A stretch of 64,000 nt of DNA from Sphingobium yanoikuyae (lineage in GTDB: Bacteria > Pseudomonadota > Alphaproteobacteria > Sphingomonadales > Sphingomonadaceae). The position numbers and the translations under genes are program-made. The stretch spans positions 4,285,001-4,349,000 of the forward strand of contig NZ_CP053021.1 of NCBI RefSeq assembly GCF_013001025.1, written 5' to 3'. Below are positions 9,801 through 20,869 of this stretch, one piece after another (position 1 is the stretch's first letter; each line of letters begins with the position of its first letter). The notes under the pieces were generated by a model. The model made no database searches. It was not told the origin of the DNA and worked only from the letters and a program-made list of their open reading frames with translations.

Positions 9801-9940
9801 GGGGCAGCGCCTTTAACGATAATCGCGGCCCAAGGAAACGCGCTTTTTATGGCGGCATAAGGGGTGGACGCGGGCGATTCGCCCCGCCATGCTTGGGACA
9901 GACGGGCCGTCCGGCCCCCGTTCCTTTTCTGGAGACCGTC

Positions 9941-11872
9941 ATGATCCGGAGCCTTGCTGCCGCCCTTTGCCTTTCGACCGCGATTGCCAGCCCGTTGCTG
10001 GCGCAGGATGTCATCCGTTCCAAGCCGACCGCCCTGCCCGTCGACAGCGCCAAGCCGATGCCCAAGGATGTCCCCTATCCGGGCGGCACGATCCGCCTTG
10101 ACGTCGACGCCACCGACACGGTGCAGCGCATCTTCCGCGTGAAGGAAACCATTCCGGTCGCGTCGAGCGGCCCGATGACCCTGCTCATGCCCGAATGGCT
10201 GCCCGGCAACCATGCCCCGCGCGGCCCGATCGAGAAGCTGACCGGCCTGACCTTCACCGCCGACGGCAAGCCGATCAGCTGGAAGCGCAATCCTCTCAAC
10301 GTCTATGCGTTCGAGATCGACGTGCCGGCCGGCACCAAGCAGGTCGTGGCGCAGTTCCAGTTCCTGTCGGCAACCGCGACCAACCAGGGCCGCGTCGTCG
10401 TGACCCCCAAGATGCAGAATATCCAGTGGGAAGATGTCTCGCTCTACCCGGCCGGCTATTATACCCGCCAGATCCCGGTGCAGGCCAATGTCACCTATCC
10501 CGCCGGCTGGCAGGCGGCGACCGCGCTGCGCGGCAAGCGCACCGGCGACACCATCGCCTATGACGTGATCGACTATGAGGCGCTGCAGGACTCGCCGGTC
10601 TTTGCCGGCACCCATTTCAAGGCGGTGGACCTGGGCCATAACGTCACGCTGAACATCGTCGCCGACGATGCCGACGAACTGGTGTTCAACACCGACCAGA
10701 TCGCCAAGCACAAGAAGCTGGTGGCCGAAGCCGGCGCCGCGTTCGGCACCTATCATTTCGACCATTATGATTTCCTGCTGTCGATCACCGACGAAATGGG
10801 CGGCATTGGCCTGGAACATCATCGCTCGTCCGAGAATCAGGTCGAGCCGGGCTATTTCAAGAAGTGGGATTCGGGCGAGGCACTGCTCGACCGCAACCTG
10901 CTGCCGCATGAATTCACCCATAGCTGGGACGGCAAGTTCCGCCGCCCCGACCTGCTGTGGACGCCCAATTTCGACGTGCCGATGCAGGACAGCCTTCTGT
11001 GGGTCTATGAAGGCCAGACCCAGTTCTGGGGCTATGTGCTGGGCGCCCGTTCGGGCATGTTCTCCAAGCAGGAGACGCTGGACGCCTATGCCCAGATCGC
11101 AGCGAAGCTGGACACCACGCGCGGCCGCGAATGGCGCCCGATGGTGGACACCACCAATGATCCGATCATCTCCGCCCGCCGTCCCAAGGGCTGGGCCAAC
11201 TGGCAACGGTCGGAGGATTATTATAATGAAGGCCTGATGATCTGGCTGGAGGTCGATGGCATCCTGCGCCAGCAGACCAAAGGCGCCAAGGGCATCGACG
11301 ATTTCGCCAAGGCCTTTTTCGGCATCAAGCCGGGCGACTGGGGCCAGGTCGTCTATAATCGCCAGGATGTGATCGACACGCTGAACGGCGTCGCCCCCTA
11401 TGACTGGGCCGGCCTGTTCCACAAATATGTCGACAGCCCGACCACGGAAACGCCCAAGGGCGGCTTCACCCTGGGCGGCTACAAGCTGGTCTATACCGAT
11501 ACGCCCAATGCCATCACAAAGGCAGCCGAAGGCGCGCAGAAGACGGTCGACCAGAGCTTTGGCGTGGGCCTGACGGTCAAGAATGACGGCGATATCGCGG
11601 CGGTGATCTGGAACAGCGCAGCATTCAAGGCCGGTCTTGCGGTAGGATCGAAGATTATTGCGGTGAACGGCAATGAATATTCGAGCGACGCATTCAAGAC
11701 GGCGCTGACCGAGGCTAAGGACGCGAAGAAGCCGATCCAGCTTATCCTAAAGCAGGACAAATATTATCGCACCCTGACCCTCGCTTATTCGGATGGCCTG
11801 CGCTATCCGCACCTCGAAAAGACCGGCACCGGCGAAGGCAGCCTCGACAAGCTGCTGCAGCCGCGCACCTGA
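9941..11872 (+). CDS. Exported M61 family metallopeptidase with PDZ domain
   Basis: A 643-residue exported zinc peptidase of the M61 (glycyl aminopeptidase) family. The frame opens at 9893, but ATG 9941 follows a GGAGA site and gives a clean signal peptide (MIRSLAAALCLSTAIASPLLAQ). The N-terminal beta domain is followed by the zinc site HEFTHSW (His323, Glu324, His327) with the downstream Glu in VYEGQTQFWG as third ligand. A C-terminal PDZ-like domain (GVGLTVKNDGDIAAVIWNS, then FKAGLAVGSKIIAVNG) completes the usual architecture. It probably trims peptides with N-terminal small residues in the periplasm; the true substrate is unknown. Confidence 0.93.
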   Translation: MIRSLAAALCLSTAIASPLLAQDVIRSKPTALPVDSAKPMPKDVPYPGGTIRLDVDATDTVQRIFRVKETIPVASSGPMTLLMPEWLPGNHAPRGPIEKLTGLTFTADGKPISWKRNPLNVYAFEIDVPAGTKQVVAQFQFLSATATNQGRVVVTPKMQNIQWEDVSLYPAGYYTRQIPVQANVTYPAGWQAATALRGKRTGDTIAYDVIDYEALQDSPVFAGTHFKAVDLGHNVTLNIVADDADELVFNTDQIAKHKKLVAEAGAAFGTYHFDHYDFLLSITDEMGGIGLEHHRSSENQVEPGYFKKWDSGEALLDRNLLPHEFTHSWDGKFRRPDLLWTPNFDVPMQDSLLWVYEGQTQFWGYVLGARSGMFSKQETLDAYAQIAAKLDTTRGREWRPMVDTTNDPIISARRPKGWANWQRSEDYYNEGLMIWLEVDGILRQQTKGAKGIDDFAKAFFGIKPGDWGQVVYNRQDVIDTLNGVAPYDWAGLFHKYVDSPTTETPKGGFTLGGYKLVYTDTPNAITKAAEGAQKTVDQSFGVGLTVKNDGDIAAVIWNSAAFKAGLAVGSKIIAVNGNEYSSDAFKTALTEAKDAKKPIQLILKQDKYYRTLTLAYSDGLRYPHLEKTGTGEGSLDKLLQPRT

Positions 11873-11909
11873 AGATTTCCAAGCAACCGCATGTAAAAGG
11901 CGAAGATGC

Positions 11910-12452
11910 ATGAATATTGACCTGATCCCCGTCGGCGAAGATCCGCCAAACAGCCTGAACGTCATCATCGAGGTGCCGGTTGGCGGCGAACCCGTGAAGT
12001 ACGAGTTCGATAAGGCGTCGGGCGCGCTGTTCGTCGATCGCATCCTGCACACGCCGATGCGCTATCCGGCGAATTACGGCTTCGTGCCGCACACCCTGTC
12101 GCCCGATGGCGATCCGCTCGACGCGCTGGTCATCGCCCGTTCGCCCTTCGTGCCCGGCTCGGTCGTGCGTGCGCGCCCGATCGCCGTGCTGAACCTGGAA
12201 GATGAAGCTGGCGGCGACGAGAAGCTGGTCTGCGTGCCGGACAACAAGACCTTCCCTTATTATAATAATGTCGGCGAGAAGGACGATCTGCCCACCATCG
12301 TGATGGAGCAGATCGAGCATTTCTTCACCCACTATAAGGATCTGGAAAAGACCAAGTGGGTGCGCATCGGCACCTGGGGTGGCGCGGAAGATGCCCGCCA
12401 GATCACGCTGGAAGCGATCGAACGCTATCAGGCCGAGAAGAAGAAGGGCTAA
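11910..12452 (+). CDS. ppa: Inorganic pyrophosphatase
   Basis: A 180-residue family I soluble pyrophosphatase that hydrolyses PPi from nucleic acid and aminoacyl-tRNA synthesis. The signature DGDPLDALVI with the metal-binding aspartates is present, together with the N-terminal VKYEFDKASGALFVDRIL and NYGFVPHTL segments and KDLEKTKWV near the end. The frame extends further upstream, but ATG 11910 gives the standard N-terminus MNIDLIPVG; it follows AAGGCGAAG. It lies 37 bases after the M61 peptidase gene and is closed by a strong terminator. Confidence 0.97.
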   Translation: MNIDLIPVGEDPPNSLNVIIEVPVGGEPVKYEFDKASGALFVDRILHTPMRYPANYGFVPHTLSPDGDPLDALVIARSPFVPGSVVRARPIAVLNLEDEAGGDEKLVCVPDNKTFPYYNNVGEKDDLPTIVMEQIEHFFTHYKDLEKTKWVRIGTWGGAEDARQITLEAIERYQAEKKKG

Positions 12453-12476
12453 GCCCTTTTTTGGTAGAGCCGATTG

Positions 12477-12514
12477 AAAAGGGCCGCGCGGAACATCTCC
12501 GCGCGGCCCTTTTC
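12477..12514 (+). terminator. Terminator after ppa, bidirectional
   Basis: AAAAGGGCCGCGCGG, loop, CCGCGCGGCCCTTTT: a near-perfect GC stem flanked by A and T runs between the convergent ppa and MocR-like genes, able to terminate both. Confidence 0.92.
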
Positions 12515-12521
12515 TTATGGG

Positions 12522-13985
12522 TCAGATCAATCGGTCGGCCTCCAGGGCGAGGGCCAGCGGATCGCGGCCGCGCGGGGTACGGGCGTGGAGCCGTGCGTCA
12601 GCCTCCACCAGCCGCGCGACACCCATGTCGAGCTGCGCTTGCGGCAGGGTGAAGGGCAGGCGCAGGAAGCGTTCGAACGCACCATTGACGCCGAAGCGCG
12701 GGCCCGCCGCAATGCGCACGCCATGATTGCCGGCGAGCGCCGCGAGCGCGCTCGCCTCCGCGCGGGGCAGTTCGGCCCAGAGCGACAGGCCGCCGGCCGG
12801 CGATTCCACCCGCCAGTGCGGCAGATGTTGTTCCAGCTGCGCCAGCAGATGGTCGCGCCGGTCGCGCAGCATCGCCGCGCGCGGACCCAGCCCCTCGTCC
12901 GCGTCCATCAGCTGGGCGACGGCGATCTGCTCGACCACCGGACTGGCCATGTCCATCGTCGTGCGGATGCGGCCGAGCGCGGCCACTGTCTGCGGATCGG
13001 CGCGGATCCAGCCGACGCGCAGCCCACCCCAGAAAATCTTGCTGGCCGACCCCAAAGTGATGACATGGCGACCGGACGGATCATGGCAGGCGACCGGCGG
13101 CGGTGGCGATCCATCCAGCCCCATCGCCACCATCGTCTCGTCGATCACCAGCGGGGTGTGCGTCCGCATCGCCACCGAAACCAGCGCGCGGCGGGTCGCC
13201 GGGTCCATGCTGCGCCCGGTGGGATTGTGGAAATCGGCGATGATATAGGCGAAGCGCGGCGCGGTCTGGCGGAAGGCCGCGTCCATCGCGTCGATATCCC
13301 AGCCATGGACCGGCAGGCCAACCGGCACCGGCACGACATTGGCTCGCTGCAGCGCCTGGATCGCATTATGATAGGTGGGATGGTCGATCACCGCCCGGTC
13401 GCCCGGCCCCGCCAGCCATTGCAGCAGCAACGAGAATCCCTGCTGCGCGCCATTGGTGATCATGATCTGGTCGGGATCGGTCGGGCAGCCGCGCCGCTCA
13501 TAATGGGCAGCGATCGCCCGGCGCAGCACCGGCAAGCCCAGCGGATCATAGCCCAGATCGCCCAGATAGGCCGGCAGCGCCTCGACCGCATGGGCATAGG
13601 CCAGGCCCACGCCGGGCGCAGCCGGCAGCGCGGCATGGGTCCAGTTGAGCAGATTGTCGCCGGTCACCCCATCGATGTCTGGCGTCGGCGTCTCGACCCG
13701 GCCGGGCGGCAGACGCGTGACGCTGCCCGACCCCTGCCGGCTTTCCAGATAGCCCTCGTCGCGCAGCCGGTCGAAGGCGGCGGCGATGGTGGTGCGGCTG
13801 AGCCCCAGCGCCGCGGCCAGTTCCCGCTCGCCCGGCAACCGGACATTGAGGCCGATCCGTCCGTCCAGCACCAGCATCCGCAGCGCCTGCGCCAATTGGC
13901 GATAGGCCGGCTCGGCACTGTCCTGGGCGCGCCAGGCACCCAGCAACCGCAGCAGCGAGGGAGGCCGAAGGAAGGAAGTGGACAT
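12522..13985 (-). CDS. MocR-type regulator: GntR HTH fused to aminotransferase domain
   Basis: A 487-residue transcription factor of the MocR/GntR group. The N-terminal winged helix (residues about 12-75, GERELAAALGLSRTTIAAAF and DEGYLESRQGSGSV) is linked to a fold-type I aminotransferase-like domain with the PLP lysine K316 in SASKIFWGGLRVGW and an upstream DHPTYHNAIQAL segment. The frame opens at 14075, inside the neighbouring gene; ATG 13985 gives the usual N-terminus (MSTSFLRPPSLLRLL). It is divergent from the yczE-type gene, a pairing known for the YczR subgroup, so it probably controls that gene through sites in 13986-14067. A PLP-vitamer effector is inference. Confidence 0.9.
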   Translation of the reverse strand: MSTSFLRPPSLLRLLGAWRAQDSAEPAYRQLAQALRMLVLDGRIGLNVRLPGERELAAALGLSRTTIAAAFDRLRDEGYLESRQGSGSVTRLPPGRVETPTPDIDGVTGDNLLNWTHAALPAAPGVGLAYAHAVEALPAYLGDLGYDPLGLPVLRRAIAAHYERRGCPTDPDQIMITNGAQQGFSLLLQWLAGPGDRAVIDHPTYHNAIQALQRANVVPVPVGLPVHGWDIDAMDAAFRQTAPRFAYIIADFHNPTGRSMDPATRRALVSVAMRTHTPLVIDETMVAMGLDGSPPPPVACHDPSGRHVITLGSASKIFWGGLRVGWIRADPQTVAALGRIRTTMDMASPVVEQIAVAQLMDADEGLGPRAAMLRDRRDHLLAQLEQHLPHWRVESPAGGLSLWAELPRAEASALAALAGNHGVRIAAGPRFGVNGAFERFLRLPFTLPQAQLDMGVARLVEADARLHARTPRGRDPLALALEADRLI

Positions 13986-14067
13986 GGCGATCAATCCAAT
14001 CAGAGAGATTTGAAGGCCACTTACGCGCCATTGGTCCTTTTGTAAAAGGCCAATTTGGCTAGGTCTG

Positions 14068-14679
14068 ATGCCCATGATGATGACCCGCCGCCTCTTCCAA
14101 CTCTTCTGGGGCCTTGTGCTCTACGGCTTTGCCATGGCGTTGATGCTGCGTGCCAATCTGGGGCTCGATCCCTGGGATGTGCTGCATCAGGGACTGGCGC
14201 CCAAGCTCGGCCTCAGCTTCGGCATGACGGTCAACCTGGTCGGCGCGGTCGTGCTGCTGCTCTGGTGGCCATTGCGGCAGCGGCCGGGGATCGGCACGGT
14301 CTGCAACATAGTGGTGATCGGCACGGCGGTGGACATCAGCCTCCATTATCTGCCGACGCCGGATGGCTATGCGATGCGCGCCGCCTGGCTGGGCGCGGGG
14401 ATCCTGCTCAATGGCATTGCTGGTGGCGCCTATATCGGTGCCGGCCTGGGGCCGGGTCCGCGCGACGGATTGATGACGGGCCTGTGCCGCCGCAATGGCT
14501 GGCCGGTCAAATGGGTGCGCACCGGCATCGAGATCGTAGTGCTGGCGACCGGCTGGATGCTGGGCGGCACAGTCGGCATCGGCACCATCGTCTATGCCGC
14601 GACGATCGGCTGGATCGTCCACCATCCCCTGCCCTTCTTCACGATCAAGCCGCCCGAGCGCCCGGCGATCGCGGCATAA
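14068..14679 (+). CDS. YczE/YitT-type integral membrane protein
   Basis: A 203-residue membrane protein with about five hydrophobic helices and the conserved loops RANLGLDPWDVLHQGL near the N-terminus and GAGLGPGPRDGLMTGL in the middle, both hallmarks of the YczE family. The substrate is unknown. The gene is divergent from a MocR-type regulator, as in the YczR-YczE pairs reported in other bacteria. The two possible ATGs at 14068 and 14074 sit where the regulator's longer frame overlaps, supporting the shorter regulator start. A strong terminator follows. Confidence 0.88.
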   Translation: MPMMMTRRLFQLFWGLVLYGFAMALMLRANLGLDPWDVLHQGLAPKLGLSFGMTVNLVGAVVLLLWWPLRQRPGIGTVCNIVVIGTAVDISLHYLPTPDGYAMRAAWLGAGILLNGIAGGAYIGAGLGPGPRDGLMTGLCRRNGWPVKWVRTGIEIVVLATGWMLGGTVGIGTIVYAATIGWIVHHPLPFFTIKPPERPAIAA

Positions 14680-14689
14680 GTTGCCCCCT

Positions 14690-14724
14690 GACCGGCCGAC
14701 AGAAACCCGTCGGCCGGTCCTTTT
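14690..14724 (+). terminator. Terminator after the yczE-type gene
   Basis: Perfect 11-bp stem GACCGGCCGAC / GTCGGCCGGTC with an 8-base loop, followed by CTTTTCTG, eleven bases after the stop codon. Confidence 0.9.
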
Positions 14725-14753
14725 CTGCATTGAAAATGCGTCGCACCTTCCTC

Positions 14754-14779
14754 GACCGGACCGGCCTTGACCGGACCGG
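14754..14779. repeat. Two copies of an 11-bp direct repeat
   Basis: GACCGGACCGG occurs twice with a 15-base period just upstream of the NHL-repeat protein gene (start 14835). It could be an operator or a local slippage product; no regulator is implicated. Confidence 0.4.
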
Positions 14780-14834
14780 GCAGTCGGGCATGATCCCGCC
14801 TCCGCCATTCCCGACGATCAAGGAGTCCCCGCCG

Positions 14835-16028
14835 ATGCGCGCCTTCCTCGCCGCTGCCCTCGCCCTGCCCTTCGCCATTGCCGCCTCCGCCGCCCCGCCG
14901 GAACAGGCACTCGCCCCCCTCGCCTTCGAGCAGATCGCGCCCGCTGGCACCAAGATACCGCGCTTCAAGGTCGATGCCGCGTGGCCGGCCATGCCCGATG
15001 ACCTGCTGCTGGGCCAGGTCAGCGGCGTTGCGGTCGGCCCGGACGATTCGGTCTGGGTGGTGCATCGCCCGCACAGCCTGACCGCGACCGACACGGGCCT
15101 CGCCGAATCGCCCGCCACCGCCGTCTGCTGCAAGCCGGCCCCGCCGGTGGTGCGCTTCGCCCAGGATGGCCGCTATCTGGGCGGCTGGGGCGGCGCCGAC
15201 AGTGCCCCCACGGTCGACGGCGTCAACCAATGGCCCGCCAGCCTGCACGGCATCTTCGTCGACAAGGCCGGCAGCGTCTGGTTCGGCGGCAATGGCAAGG
15301 GCGACCATGTCGTCATGAACTATACGCCGGAGGGCAAATATATCCGCAGCTTCGGCCGGCGCGACAAGACCGGCGGCAATGATGCGACCGATCAGCTCGG
15401 CAACCCGTCCGACGTCAATCATTCGGACGGCATGGTGCTGATATCCGACGGCTATGTGAACCGCCGGGTGATCGGCTTCGACGACCGGACCAACAGCTAC
15501 AAGGGCCGCTGGGGCGCCTATGGCAAGCCGCCGAGCGGCCCGGTGCTGCAAGGCGCGTTCGACCAGAGCCATGCCGTCGATCCTAGCCGGGTTGCCGATC
15601 CCAAGTCCGCCATCTTCAACAGTATCGTCCATTGCGTGGTGCCGACGAAGGACGGCCACCTCTATGTCTGCGACCGCAACAACAATCGCGCGCAACTGTT
15701 CAAGCGCGAGAAGGATGGCGGCCTGACCTTCGTGCGCGACCTGGCGATCGCGCCGGAAACCGGCGGCACCCACACCGTCACCGACATCGCCTTCTCGCCC
15801 GATCCGGAACAGACCTATCTCTATGTCGCCGACATGATGAACGGCCGCATCTGGGTGCTGGAGCGCAAGACCCACACCGTGCTTGGCGCCTTCGGCCGGA
15901 TCGGGCGGCAGGCCGGGCAATTCACCTGGCTGCACAGCATTGATACCGACAGCGCCGGCAATATCTATGCGACCGAAGTGAATACCGGCCGCCGCGTGCA
16001 GAAGCTGGTCTTCACCGGCATCGAATGA
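14835..16028 (+). CDS. Exported NHL-repeat beta-propeller protein
   Basis: A 397-residue exported protein. The open frame extends far upstream, but ATG 14835 gives a signal peptide (MRAFLAAALALPFAIAASA) and follows an AAGGAG site. The mature part has NHL-like blades: VSGVAVGPDDSVWVVHRP, ASLHGIFVDKAGSVWFGG and FTWLHSIDTDSAGNIYATE. The pattern resembles the catalytic domain of peptidyl-alpha-hydroxyglycine alpha-amidating lyase, but I cannot confirm an active site, so ligand binding or lyase activity remain open. A DUF1993 gene follows after 16 bases. Confidence 0.85.
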   Translation: MRAFLAAALALPFAIAASAAPPEQALAPLAFEQIAPAGTKIPRFKVDAAWPAMPDDLLLGQVSGVAVGPDDSVWVVHRPHSLTATDTGLAESPATAVCCKPAPPVVRFAQDGRYLGGWGGADSAPTVDGVNQWPASLHGIFVDKAGSVWFGGNGKGDHVVMNYTPEGKYIRSFGRRDKTGGNDATDQLGNPSDVNHSDGMVLISDGYVNRRVIGFDDRTNSYKGRWGAYGKPPSGPVLQGAFDQSHAVDPSRVADPKSAIFNSIVHCVVPTKDGHLYVCDRNNNRAQLFKREKDGGLTFVRDLAIAPETGGTHTVTDIAFSPDPEQTYLYVADMMNGRIWVLERKTHTVLGAFGRIGRQAGQFTWLHSIDTDSAGNIYATEVNTGRRVQKLVFTGIE

Positions 16029-16044
16029 AGGGAAACCTCGCAAC

Positions 16045-16551
16045 GTGGCGACCGAACTTTACGACCTGACCGTCCCCGCCTTCCTGCGCGGCCTGCGCGT
16101 CCTCTCCACCCTGCTCGACAAGGGTGCGGTTTATGCCGCCGAACAGGGGATCGATCCCGCCACGCTGACCGGCGCCCGCCTGATAGAGGATATGCGCCCG
16201 CTGACCGCGCAGGTGCAGCTTGCCACCGACAGCGCCAAGGGCGCGGTCATCCGCATCGGCGAGTTGGAGCCCTTCCCCCTGCCCGACACGGAGGAGACGT
16301 TCGCCGACCTGCAGGATCGCATCGCCCGCACCATCGCCTTCCTGGAATCGGTGCCGCGCGACAGGATCGACGGGCGCGAGGAGGCGACCGTCATCCTCAA
16401 GACTTCGCGCGGCGAATTTTCCTCCACCGGGCGCAGCCATGTGCTGACCTTTTCGCTGCCCAATTTCTATTTCCATCTGACGACCGCCTATGCCCTGCTG
16501 CGCCAGGCCGGCGTGCCGCTGGGCAAGCTGGATTATCTGGGCAGGCTGTAA
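16045..16551 (+). CDS. DUF1993 family protein
   Basis: A 168-residue soluble protein of the DUF1993 family, which adopts a DinB-like helical bundle. Characteristic segments are LYDLTVPAFLRGLRVLSTLL at the N-terminus and LPNFYFHLTTAYALLRQAGVPLG near the C-terminus. No enzymatic function has been established for the family. It is 16 bases downstream of the NHL-repeat gene and probably co-transcribed; it converges with a lipoprotein gene whose stop codon begins at the next base. Confidence 0.9.
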   Translation: MATELYDLTVPAFLRGLRVLSTLLDKGAVYAAEQGIDPATLTGARLIEDMRPLTAQVQLATDSAKGAVIRIGELEPFPLPDTEETFADLQDRIARTIAFLESVPRDRIDGREEATVILKTSRGEFSSTGRSHVLTFSLPNFYFHLTTAYALLRQAGVPLGKLDYLGRL

Positions 16552-17031
16552 TCAGCCGGCCACCAGCCGGACATAGGCGCTGGAGACCCAGCCGCTGGTG
16601 CAGGGGCCGGCATAGGCCTGCTTGCGGTCGACCGGTTCGCGCACGCCGCAATCGGTCGGTGCCGCGCCTTCGGTCACTGGCGGCGGGATCACCACGCCCA
16701 GCCATTTCTGGTCGATGCTGCGGGTGCAGACATGCACCCGTGCGCCTTCGGCGAGCTGCGCCAGCGCCTTCGCCTCGGCAAAGGGGGCGGACCGGACGCT
16801 CAATCCCTGCGGCCCGACACGGGTCGCCTGCCCCATCGCACCGCAGGCATCGAGCCGGGGGCCATCCTCGCCGATCGTCACCGGCCGGGCCAGGGTCGCC
16901 TCGATCCGGGTTTCGGGCATCGCATCGCGCGGGGCGCCGGCCAGCGAGCTGTTGGGCAATTCGTCGGCTACTTCGCTGCTGCGCGAGCAGGCGGAAAGCA
17001 GCATCAGGGCAAGGATCGGGACAACACGCAT
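16552..17031 (-). CDS. Putative lipoprotein with SH3-like domain
   Basis: A 159-residue protein with a lipoprotein signal (lipobox LLSAC at residues 11-15), so probably anchored to the envelope. The region around residues 70-110 (TRVGPQGLSVRSAPFAEAKA and LAEGARVHVCTRS) reads like a bacterial SH3 domain, a fold often used to bind peptidoglycan or proteins. Several cysteines in the second half may form disulfides. It is divergent from gyrB, with about 85 bases between the starts. Function unknown. Confidence 0.72.
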   Translation of the reverse strand: MRVVPILALMLLSACSRSSEVADELPNSSLAGAPRDAMPETRIEATLARPVTIGEDGPRLDACGAMGQATRVGPQGLSVRSAPFAEAKALAQLAEGARVHVCTRSIDQKWLGVVIPPPVTEGAAPTDCGVREPVDRKQAYAGPCTSGWVSSAYVRLVAG

Positions 17032-17086
17032 GAGCGCCTGATAAACCGCCCCAAAGCCGGGTGGAAGCCGCCATGTTTCGCTTTAG

Positions 17087-19624
<2,538 letters not shown>

Positions 19625-19640
19625 TAGGATGACGATGCCC

Positions 19641-19705
19641 GCCCGCGCCCCCACCCGGCCACCCAATCAGGATAATCTCTTGGGCGGCCGAGTGGGGGCG
19701 CGGGC
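19641..19705. repeat. Long imperfect palindrome between gyrB and tag
   Basis: Arms 19641-19666 and 19680-19705 pair at 24 of 26 positions, with a 13-base AT-rich loop. It can form a very stable hairpin in the 3' region of gyrB but has no T-run. It may stabilise or end the gyrB message, or be a dispersed element. Confidence 0.75.
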
Positions 19706-19744
19706 CGGTGCGGCGCTGTGCGCCGTCAGGCGCACCCAAAACCC

Positions 19745-20302
19745 ATGACCGATCTGCCACGCTGCAGCTGGGTAGGGCCGGACCCGCTCTACCGGGATTA
19801 TCACGACGCGGAATGGGGCGTGCCCCAGCATGATTCGCGCATGCTGTGGGAAATGCTGATGCTGGAGGGGTTCCAGGCCGGGCTCAGCTGGATCACCATC
19901 TTGCGCAAGCGCGAGGGGTTTCGCGCCGCCTTTGCCGGCTTCGATCCGGACAAGGTCGCCGCCTTCGGTCCCGACGATGTCGAACGGCTGATGGCCGATC
20001 CCGGCATCGTCCGCGCCCGCGCCAAGATCGAGGCGACGATCAAGGGCGCGCAAATCTATCGCGCGATGCGCGACGCCGGCGAGGATTTCGCCGCCTATGT
20101 CTGGTCCTTCGCGCCCGACGGGCCGATCATCGGCGACGGCAAGAGCTTCCCGACCCAGACGCCGCTGTCGGAGGTGATCTCCAAGGATCTGAAGAAGCGC
20201 GGCTTCAAGTTCGTCGGCCCGACCATCGTCTATGCCTGGATGCAGGCGATCGGCATGGTCGACGATCATGCCGCCCATTGTTTCCGGCGGGCCGGCGCGT
20301 GA
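19745..20302 (+). CDS. tag: DNA-3-methyladenine glycosylase I
   Basis: A 185-residue base-excision repair glycosylase that removes 3-methyladenine. The N-terminal signature CSWVGPDPLYRDYHDAEWG, followed by MLMLEGFQAGLSWITILRKR, is diagnostic of the Tag family; the zinc-binding Cys and His residues are present at the N-terminus (RCSW) and C-terminus (DDHAAHCFR). ATG 19745 gives the expected start; the frame extends nine codons upstream without a better site. It overlaps the following lipoprotein gene by a few bases, suggesting coupling. Confidence 0.96.
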   Translation: MTDLPRCSWVGPDPLYRDYHDAEWGVPQHDSRMLWEMLMLEGFQAGLSWITILRKREGFRAAFAGFDPDKVAAFGPDDVERLMADPGIVRARAKIEATIKGAQIYRAMRDAGEDFAAYVWSFAPDGPIIGDGKSFPTQTPLSEVISKDLKKRGFKFVGPTIVYAWMQAIGMVDDHAAHCFRRAGA

Positions 20303-20817
20303 AAGTGACGGCGATGGTGACAGGGCTGCTGGCCCTCGCCGCCTGCTCGGGCGATCCGGTGCCGCCGAACAGGGTCGACAATCGCGCCGACAATGCGATC
20401 GCCAACGCCGCCCCGGCGCTCAACCAGGCGATCGTTGCCAATGAGAGCGCCACGCCCGAACCGGCCCCTGCCCCGGCTGCGCAACCGGCACCCGCCGCTG
20501 TTTCCCGTGAAACACCGCCTCCCCCGCCACCGCAGGAGGAGTATCGCGCGATCGGCACCGAGCCTTTCTGGGCGGTGATCGTCACCGGATCGGTCGCGAC
20601 CTTGCAGCGACCCGATCATCGTCCGCTGCGCTATCGCGTCACCCGCACCGATGATCCCCGCGCCATCCGCTTCATGGGCGATGGCTTTGCCATGACGGTG
20701 ACCGAAGGACCGTGCAGCGACGGGATGAGCGACGCCATCTGGTCCGACCGGGTCCAGCTTTCCTTCGGCGAAGGCGTGCTGAAGGGCTGCGGCGGCATCA
20801 AGGCCGGCGGCGAATAG
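20299..20817 (+). CDS. Putative lipoprotein, COG3650-like
   Basis: A 172-residue protein starting at GTG 20299, overlapping the tag stop codon (ATG 20314 is an alternative). The hydrophobic start ends in the lipobox LALAACSG, predicting a lipoprotein. A Pro/Ala-rich linker (about residues 45-75) leads to a C-terminal domain with YRAIGTEPFWAVIVTGSVA and a conserved CSDGMSD segment, resembling uncharacterised COG3650 proteins. A 15/16 match to the parS consensus is embedded in the linker coding region. Molecular function unknown. Confidence 0.75.
   Translation: MKVTAMVTGLLALAACSGDPVPPNRVDNRADNAIANAAPALNQAIVANESATPEPAPAPAAQPAPAAVSRETPPPPPPQEEYRAIGTEPFWAVIVTGSVATLQRPDHRPLRYRVTRTDDPRAIRFMGDGFAMTVTEGPCSDGMSDAIWSDRVQLSFGEGVLKGCGGIKAGGE
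20499..20514. other. parS-like site inside the lipoprotein gene
   Basis: TGTTTCCCGTGAAACA matches the widespread parS consensus TGTTTCACGTGAAACA at 15 of 16 positions. It lies in the low-constraint Pro/Ala linker of the lipoprotein gene, about 18 kb from parB. Confidence 0.7.
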
Positions 20818-20869
20818 GCGGGATCGCCGCCATCGCTCGTCTAACCCGGCAAACAGGGAGCATGTGACG

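Noticed and set aside
9299..11422. 707-residue minus-strand ORF across hisS and the M61 peptidase
   Set aside because: Covers two real genes in shadow frames; its C-terminal part is only an out-of-frame reading of hisS.
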